The notes beneath the pieces are model-generated. The model searched no databases, was not told the DNA's origin, and saw nothing but the letters and a program-made list of their open reading frames with translations. A stretch of 64,000 nt of DNA, from contig NZ_JAIMCB010000010.1 in the NCBI RefSeq assembly GCF_025499425.1, positions 1-64,000 of the forward strand, in the 5' to 3' direction. Origin of the DNA: Acidiferrimicrobium sp. IK. Lineage in GTDB: Bacteria > Actinomycetota > Acidimicrobiia > Acidimicrobiales > Palsa-688. The position numbers and the translations under genes were made by a program. Shown in pieces: positions 59,479-64,000 of this stretch (its first letter is position 1; every line of letters begins with the position of its first letter).

Positions 59479-59667
59479 ATGGCCGAACGATCGAGGGCTG
59501 CCGACAGCGCGGCGGGGTCAGAGGGCGGCGACAGTGCGTGCTGGGCTCACCTCGTCTGCCCCGAATGCGGCGCGGTGGTGAGCGAAGGGCATCGAAGCGA
59601 CTGTGACGTTCCCTCCGGCGCCAGGCCGGGCACCGCCGACGATCCGCCGCCCCCAGCAACTGGATGA
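59479..59667 (+). CDS. Short Cys-containing protein
   Basis: 62 aa from ATG 59479, 10 bp after the regulator. WAHLVCPECGAVVSEGHRSDCDVPSG holds C-x2-C and a further His/Cys, a possible small zinc ribbon; both ends are disordered. Low-certainty gene, likely in the regulator's operon. Confidence 0.45.
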   Translation: MAERSRAADSAAGSEGGDSACWAHLVCPECGAVVSEGHRSDCDVPSGARPGTADDPPPPATG

Positions 59668-59739
59668 TCTAGCTCGTCGACGGGCGCCCGACCTGGTTCA
59701 TCGCCCGGCGCAGCGCGTCCGCTTCAGTTTGAGTCATCG

Positions 59740-61119
59740 TCACCGGGAGAGCCCCTGGTACGCGGCGGTCTCGGTGACGGGGTCACCGAGAGGGACCCGG
59801 GTGGAAAGCATGTGCAAGGGGACGGTGCTCAAGTTGGCGGCCACGATCAACCCGGTGACCACGAACAGCCCACCTCCGAGCGCCGTCAACACGGGCGTGG
59901 CAGCGGCCAGACCACCGCAGAGGGAGGCGATCCCCGCGGTGACCGCCGCGTAGGTGACCACGGCCCACCGGCGGTCGTAGAGATCGGAGAACATGAGCGG
60001 CTTGCCCGCCGGGTTCTTGTCGACGCCGTGGGACCTCAGCGACGCCCACGCGATGAAGGGCACCACCTTGTGGGCGTGGCCGACAAGCGTCTCGAGCAGC
60101 CAGCCACCGAACGCCGCGACTGCGGCCGCAGCTAAAGTGGTTCCCCGGTGGTGGTCGTGGCCGATCACGATGCTCGCGGCCAACGCCAGGGCCGCCCCGG
60201 TCACCAACCACAGCGCGGACGTGACTACGAACAGCAGGTGCAAGTCAGGGGCCCGGCGCCGGTGACGGGTGTGGGCGAACAGCGAAAGGAGATGGCTGCC
60301 GAGCCCGACGGCCAGGATCCCCACGCCCGCATACGCCAACGGGGGCAGACCTATCAACAGGCCTGGTGATAGCAGTGCCACCCCCAGCGGAGTGGCCCAC
60401 ACTGCCACCCGTCCGGGCAGGCGCCGCCCGGGGACGTGAGCCAGGAAGAACATCGGCCACAGCTTTTCGGCCACCGCCACGTAGCTCAGCCCGAGCCAGG
60501 CGAACAGACCGATCGTGGCGTGAGCCAGCACGACGTGACCCGACAGATCGAACCAGTTGCCTCGCCGATCGGCAACGTAGACCACGCCGAAGCAGGCGGT
60601 GGCCACGAAACCGCCCAGGGCGAAGCGCAAGCCGACCACGGGGGACCCTTTGCCGCGCGCCGCGAGCGAGGCGGAAAGATTTGTGACCAGCAGCAGGACC
60701 GCTACCGCAGCCAGGCCCCCGCCGGCTTCCACCACCGCTTCATGCTCGGTAGCGAAACCCAGGGGGAGCAGCCATGCGGCACCCAGCCAGCTGGCGAACG
60801 TGGCGTACGCCAGACGCACCGAGCGCACCGGCCGGCCGGTGACGACCGGCGTGAACTGGTGGAGGGCTCCGAGCACACCCATCGACAGCGTGGCCAGCAT
60901 CCCCAGGTGGGCGGCTGCCACCACCCGATCGGCGGTCGGATCGCTGGCTGCGGCGTTAGCCGCCCAGACCCATGCCGCGCCGCAGGCGACCAGACCCATC
61001 GAAGCCGCCGCCATGAAACTGAGAGGCACCTGCGGAGGCGGAACCGCCCCGGGCATGCCGGGAGGGCGTCCTCGCCAGGATCCCGCCGCCGGAGCCGCCG
61101 TCTGGTTGTCAACCGTCAT
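59740..61119 (-). CDS. NnrS/heme-copper-like polytopic membrane protein
   Basis: 459 aa, about 12 TMs. Intramembrane His recur at helix ends: AAHLGMLATLSMGVLGALHQFTPVV, SGHVVLAHATIGLFAWLGLSYVAVAEKLWPMFFLAH, GSHLLSLFAHTRHRR and LLETLVGHAHKVVPFIAWASL. This resembles heme-copper oxidase subunit I relatives such as NnrS, which protect against NO-related stress. No ribosome site; a -10 box ends 6 nt before the ATG, so the mRNA should be leaderless. Function inferred by family only. Confidence 0.7.
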   Translation of the reverse strand: MTVDNQTAAPAAGSWRGRPPGMPGAVPPPQVPLSFMAAASMGLVACGAAWVWAANAAASDPTADRVVAAAHLGMLATLSMGVLGALHQFTPVVTGRPVRSVRLAYATFASWLGAAWLLPLGFATEHEAVVEAGGGLAAVAVLLLVTNLSASLAARGKGSPVVGLRFALGGFVATACFGVVYVADRRGNWFDLSGHVVLAHATIGLFAWLGLSYVAVAEKLWPMFFLAHVPGRRLPGRVAVWATPLGVALLSPGLLIGLPPLAYAGVGILAVGLGSHLLSLFAHTRHRRRAPDLHLLFVVTSALWLVTGAALALAASIVIGHDHHRGTTLAAAAVAAFGGWLLETLVGHAHKVVPFIAWASLRSHGVDKNPAGKPLMFSDLYDRRWAVVTYAAVTAGIASLCGGLAAATPVLTALGGGLFVVTGLIVAANLSTVPLHMLSTRVPLGDPVTETAAYQGLSR

Positions 61120-61125
61120 GGTGCT

Positions 61126-61154
61126 AATATATCTAGCTAACGCTAGAGTTACAA
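61126..61154 (-). promoter_or_regulatory. Leaderless promoter with palindrome filling the -35/-10 spacer
   Basis: On the minus strand: -35 TTGTAA (61154-61149), exactly 17 bp, then -10 TATATT (61131-61126), then ATG at 61119. The spacer consists of TCTAGC-TAAC-GCTAGA (61132-61147) plus one base. Confidence 0.6.
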
Positions 61155-61265
61155 CCGGGACGGGGACACACTGAAGGTGCTCCTGTAGCAAGGCGAACGT
61201 GTAGTTCTAGCCCTCTAAGACAAACAGGGAGCCTTCAACTCCCAGTCACCGAAGGGACCCAGCAC

Positions 61266-61487
61266 ATGGCCATAGTTGATGCCCGTCCCCTCATCGCCGC
61301 CGGTGAGGAACCGTTCGAGACGATCATGTCGGCGGTAGCCTCGCTCCCCGCTGGTGAGGACCTAGTGGTGCTAGCCCCATTCGAGCCAGTCCCCCTCGAG
61401 GGGGTCCTGTCCTCACAGGGCTTCACCTACGAGCCAGAAGACATCGGTGGAGGTGACTGGCGGGTGACGTTCCGCCGGCCGGCGTGA
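61266..61487 (+). CDS. DUF2249 domain protein
   Basis: 73 aa: VDARPLIAAGEEPFETIMSAVASLPAGEDLVVLAPFEPVPLEGVLSSQGF...WRVTFRRP, the TusA-like DUF2249 fold. It has no Cys. Family members occur beside hemerythrins and denitrification genes. Stop overlaps GTG of the DUF59 gene. Confidence 0.88.
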   Translation: MAIVDARPLIAAGEEPFETIMSAVASLPAGEDLVVLAPFEPVPLEGVLSSQGFTYEPEDIGGGDWRVTFRRPA

Positions 61488-61867
61488 ACCCGCCGAGCCC
61501 TCCCGCAGGCACCCCGGTCCAGACCGCTACCGACCAGGACCGGCAGGCGAGTGAGCAGGTCGAGGCAGTCGACGCCTCCTGGGCGGCGCTGACCACCGTG
61601 TTCGATCCGGAGCTGTGCCTCGACGTGGTCGCGCTCGGGCTGGTCTATGACGTGAGGATCGAGGACTCCAAGGTGGTGGTCGAGATGACGCTCACCACCC
61701 CCGGATGCCCGGTGTCGGAGAGCCTCCCTGAGCAGGCCCGAGCGGCGATCATCGACGCCACCGACGGGACTGTCGGTGTCGACATCAGGGTCGTATGGGA
61801 CCCGCCGTGGAACCCGACGCTGATGGACGAGGCTGCTGCGTCGGCTCTGGGTTTCCGGCCGCGCTGA
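61484..61867 (+). CDS. DUF59/MIP18 family Fe-S assembly factor
   Basis: 127 aa. DPELCLDVVALGLVYDVRIEDSKVVVEMTLTTPGCPVSESL, then VDIRVVWDPPWNPTLMDEAA, the SufT/PaaD motif with the conserved Cys in TTPGCP. It helps mature Fe-S proteins. Translationally coupled with DUF2249. Confidence 0.92.
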   Translation: MNPPSPPAGTPVQTATDQDRQASEQVEAVDASWAALTTVFDPELCLDVVALGLVYDVRIEDSKVVVEMTLTTPGCPVSESLPEQARAAIIDATDGTVGVDIRVVWDPPWNPTLMDEAAASALGFRPR

Positions 61868-61952
61868 TAGCACCGACCAGCGGTGACGGAGCCGCCAGCA
61901 CAGGCAAGAACTCACGATTTGGTTCAGGGGGAGCACGAGGGAAGGAGTTGCA

Positions 61953-62351
61953 ATGGAGTCCTATTCGTACGGGCAGCACCAGCACTGGCTGGAGACTGCG
62001 AGACCGCTCGACCACGAGGCGTTGCTAACCCTCGCCCGGAAGGTCTGCGCGGCTGCTTACGACGCCGACCCGTCGCGGATGGCGTCGGCGGCGAAGCACT
62101 TCAGCGACGCGTTCGGTCGCCATCTACTCGTCGAAACCGTCGCGTTGGGCCGGGTGACCCCCCGTGAGGCTCGCATCTTGAGGAAGGGACAGGAGCGCAT
62201 CTGCGCGCTGGCATCTGAGCTGGCCGTCAGCGCCGGGCGGCACTGCCAACGACCGCAGCACGACTGCGAGTCCCGCGCCCAACAGCTGCTGGCCCTGCTC
62301 ACCCTCCAGGCGCGAGACGAGCATCACGCCTGGGGAAGCCAAGCAGCGTAA
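61953..62351 (+). CDS. Hemerythrin-like helical protein
   Basis: 132 aa, AAGGAG 5 nt ahead. All helical, His-rich: DHEALLTLARKV, KHFSDAFGRHLLVETVAL (HxxxE), DEHHAW at the end; three Cys. It resembles a shortened hemerythrin HHE domain, which binds di-iron and senses O2 or NO, but the ligand set is incomplete. In line with DUF2249/DUF59 neighbours. Confidence 0.55.
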   Translation: MESYSYGQHQHWLETARPLDHEALLTLARKVCAAAYDADPSRMASAAKHFSDAFGRHLLVETVALGRVTPREARILRKGQERICALASELAVSAGRHCQRPQHDCESRAQQLLALLTLQARDEHHAWGSQAA

Positions 62352-62365
62352 GGACGGAGGACGGC

Positions 62366-63424
62366 ATGGTCGCACTGTTCACCAATCTGCACTGGAGGCA
62401 GCCTGAGATCGCCTCGCTGCGCGAGCGGACTCAGCCGGAGCCGGACATCCCGATACCGGTGATCGCCTGCCACCCCCTCTTCAGCTTCGAAGGGCGCCCC
62501 GGCGGTATCGCGGTCGGCCCTGATCGCACGATCTACGTCAGCGACCCCCAAGCCTCGGCCATCTGGCGAGTCGACCCGGGCGGCGACACGGAGCGCTACA
62601 GCCCGCCGCCGGCGTCCGGCCAGTCCGCGTCCGACCAATCTGCGTCCGACCAGTCCGCGTCCGACCAGGGCCGCCTGTTCGGGCCGGCCGGGATCGCCCT
62701 CCGAGCGGATGGTTCGCTGGTCGTGGCCGACCCCAGCCGTCACCGGATATCGCTGGTCGGGCCCGACCGGTCGGTGCGGGTGCTCGCGGGTGGGTTGAGC
62801 GGCTACCGGGACGGGACCGCCGGCGAGGCCATGTTCCACGTTCCCATGGACGTGGCGGTGGCGCCGGACGGCACCTGTTACGTCGCGGACACCGGCAACC
62901 ACCGGATACGAGCAATCTCCCCAGAGGGAGAGGTGACCACCCTGGCCGGGTCGATCTACGACTTCGGCGACGGCCTGGGGCCCCACGCCCGGTTCCGTGT
63001 ACCCGGGTCCGTCGATGTCGACGCTGAGGGCGTCTGCTACGTCGCCGACACGGGCAACAACGCCATCCGGAGGCTGTGGCCCGACGGCACTGTCGCCACG
63101 CTCGCCGGCGGACCGGTCGGCGGGGACCGCGACGGCGCCGGGCGCGCCGCCAGCCTGCGCTGGCCCGGCGGCGTCGCGGCAGCAACGGACGGATCGATCT
63201 GGGTGGCGGACTTCGGCAACGGGTCCCTGCGCCACCTAAGCGCCATCGGCGAGACGGCGACGGTGTTCAAGATCTCAGGGCTGGGATACCCGACCGCCGT
63301 CGCCGCCCTCGCTGATGGCGGCGTGGTCGTGGCCGGGTTCTCGTCGAGCGGCGACTCCCATACGGCGTGCGTCATGGTCCACCGAGCCGACCGACTCGCG
63401 GCACCGCTCGGCTCCTCCCGATAG
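62366..63424 (+). CDS. NHL-repeat beta-propeller protein
   Basis: 352 aa, no signal peptide. At least four NHL repeats (GGIAVGPDRTIYVSDPQ, VPMDVAVAPDGTCYVADTGNHRIRAI, VPGSVDVDAEGVCYVADTGNNAIRRL, WPGGVAAATDGSIWVADFGNGSLRHL) form a six-bladed propeller. A 5-residue repeat SASDQ (62624-62668) forms a loop between blades. Similar to thiol-disulfide NHL proteins lacking thioredoxin. ATG has CGGAGG ahead. Likely last in the DUF2249 operon. Confidence 0.88.
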   Translation: MVALFTNLHWRQPEIASLRERTQPEPDIPIPVIACHPLFSFEGRPGGIAVGPDRTIYVSDPQASAIWRVDPGGDTERYSPPPASGQSASDQSASDQSASDQGRLFGPAGIALRADGSLVVADPSRHRISLVGPDRSVRVLAGGLSGYRDGTAGEAMFHVPMDVAVAPDGTCYVADTGNHRIRAISPEGEVTTLAGSIYDFGDGLGPHARFRVPGSVDVDAEGVCYVADTGNNAIRRLWPDGTVATLAGGPVGGDRDGAGRAASLRWPGGVAAATDGSIWVADFGNGSLRHLSAIGETATVFKISGLGYPTAVAALADGGVVVAGFSSSGDSHTACVMVHRADRLAAPLGSSR

Positions 63425-63453
63425 GCGCCTGACCAGCACTTCACCTCTCGGCG

Positions 63454-63471
63454 GGGCCTCCTGCGAGGCCC
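63454..63471 (+). terminator. Possible terminator after NHL gene
   Basis: GGGCCTC-CTGC-GAGGCCC, 7-bp stem with a 4-nt loop, 30 bp after the stop codon and before the tRNA. Confidence 0.45.
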
Positions 63472-63500
63472 GGCCCCGTCGGCTACCCTTGGCCTTCCGA

Positions 63501-63592
63501 GGAGAGGTGCGAGAGCGGCCGAATCGGACTCACTGCTAATGAGTTGGCTTGGGAAACTGGGCCCGAGGGTTCAAATCCCTCCCTCTCCGCCA
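63501..63592 (+). tRNA. tRNA-Ser (anticodon GCT)
   Basis: GGAGAGG (63501-63507) pairs with CCTCTCC (63582-63588), discriminator G, encoded CCA 63590-63592. Anticodon GCT at 63535-63537 in CTGCTAA; long variable arm. A hairpin GGTGCC/GGCACC (63594-63612) follows and may end transcription. 63613-63821 holds nothing recognisable. Confidence 0.95.
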
Positions 63593-63821
63593 AGGTGCCG
63601 CCGGTAGGCACCGCCTGACAGAAGTCCTGGCCACAACGGCCGGGCTTCTTCCTGGGTCGGTTCGGCGTCCTGGGGTCGGCTTGTGGGTCGCGGGGTCCGC
63701 CAGGCTCGGGGCCTCGGCTTGGTCCGGCTCGACCCGGCCATAACCGGTGCGGCCACAGCCGTGCTAGGGGCGTGTCAGACTGAACAGCCCTCCCCGTGAC
63801 CGCCTCTCCCCCCGACTCGCC

Positions 63822-64000
63822 ATGACCCGCCAGATCCGACTCCGCCCCTGGCAGAAGGCTGCGCTGGAGCGCTTTCGCAGCTCCGGGCGACCCGACTTCC
63901 TGGCCGTGGCGACGCCCGGCGCCGGCAAGACGACCTTCGCGTTGACCGCGGCGCTGGGCGAGATGGCCACCCCCGGCGGCCCCCGCCGTCTCATCGTGGT
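63822..64000 (+). CDS. DEAD/DEAH helicase, 5' part
   Basis: The first ~59 residues from ATG 63822: IRLRPWQKAALERF (Q-motif like LRPWQ in SF2 restriction-type helicases) and Walker A ATPGAGKTTFAL. It runs off the window. LRPWQ plus PGAGKT fit the SF2 (UvrB/ResIII) family; the rest cannot be seen. An upstream GTG mini-ORF (63796) ends in an ATGA overlap with it. Confidence 0.85.
   Translation, partial: MTRQIRLRPWQKAALERFRSSGRPDFLAVATPGAGKTTFALTAALGEMATPGGPRRLIV

Noticed and set aside
62617..62670. Independent repeat element inside the NHL gene
   Set aside because: The 15-bp repeat stays in frame and encodes SASDQ units in a loop, so it is an internal protein repeat.

Overview
The window is very GC-rich, with strongly GC-biased third codon positions, many GTG/TTG starts and dense ATGA/GTGA overlaps. 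Its gene set fits a free-living, probably soil or aquatic, actinobacterium: PadR- and TetR-controlled exporters, TIGR03086-type and EthD-type proteins, an LCP/L,D-transpeptidase wall set, and a trans-acting enoyl-reductase-like protein. The secreted protein at 44828-46690 ends in ~40-residue 'VASDGGVFTFGDA' repeats that I associate mainly with Acidimicrobiia, so that class is my best guess (inference). Most of the window is chromosomal. Signs of mobility or decay are a tyrosine recombinase beside tRNA-Ser(CGA), a neighbouring zinc-ribbon gene with no proper start, a VapBC pair behind tRNA-Ser(UGA), and a frameshifted ECF sigma factor remnant.

Layout. 0.2-6.3 kb: DHA2 drug exporter, VOC protein, then a PadR-ABC-FtsX efflux operon closed by a strong bidirectional hairpin. 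6.3-10.3 kb: small proteins, SRPBCC, PAS, integrase, tRNA-Ser, zinc-ribbon gene. 10.3-26.8 kb: housekeeping and accessory metabolism (bPH-like protein, C39-like peptidase, LigB dioxygenase, HDO-fold enzyme, ABC exporter, MBL hydrolase, HisN-like phosphatase, ABC-F, PrmA, APC permease, an Asp-nucleophile hydrolase with a divergent TetR). 27-31.2 kb: larC-larB opposite pheA, nitroreductase, DUF2237. 31.3-33.9 kb: tRNA-Ser(UGA), VapBC, PspA and a partner. 34-40.9 kb: a metal-ion cassette. 40.9-46.7 kb: cell-wall operon and a secreted repeat protein. 46.8-51 kb: queCEDF behind thiC with a TPP riboswitch. 51-57 kb: sigma pseudogene, 2-hydroxyacid dehydrogenase, P450, and an Asp23/AmaP envelope operon. 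57.2-63.4 kb: a stress/Fe-S-flavoured cluster. The end carries tRNA-Ser(GCU) and the start of a helicase.

Two systems deserve most attention. The first (34053-40865) has an ArsR-type regulator, two NRAMP-fold transporters whose canonical metal ligands are replaced (DPGN to DAGS/DAGG; MPHN to APWQ), and between them a soluble PRC-barrel/MgtE-N/CBS protein that has the MgtE sensor but no MgtE channel. It looks like a split Mg2+-type gating module serving SLC11-fold transporters, and it is preceded by a 7-codon leader ORF. The second (57522-63424) combines DUF302, ArsR, DUF2892, a SufR-like Cys-containing regulator, an NnrS/heme-copper-like membrane protein, DUF2249, a DUF59 Fe-S assembly factor, a hemerythrin-like protein and an NHL protein. 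The membrane protein has a leaderless promoter whose 17-bp spacer is filled by a palindrome. I read this cluster as a redox, nitrosative or Fe-S repair module; that is inference.

Regulatory DNA is unusually rich in perfect inverted repeats (PadR, TetR, ArsR, LCP and NnrS-like promoters), two of which overlap a Shine-Dalgarno sequence. There are also several short GC-rich minisatellites.
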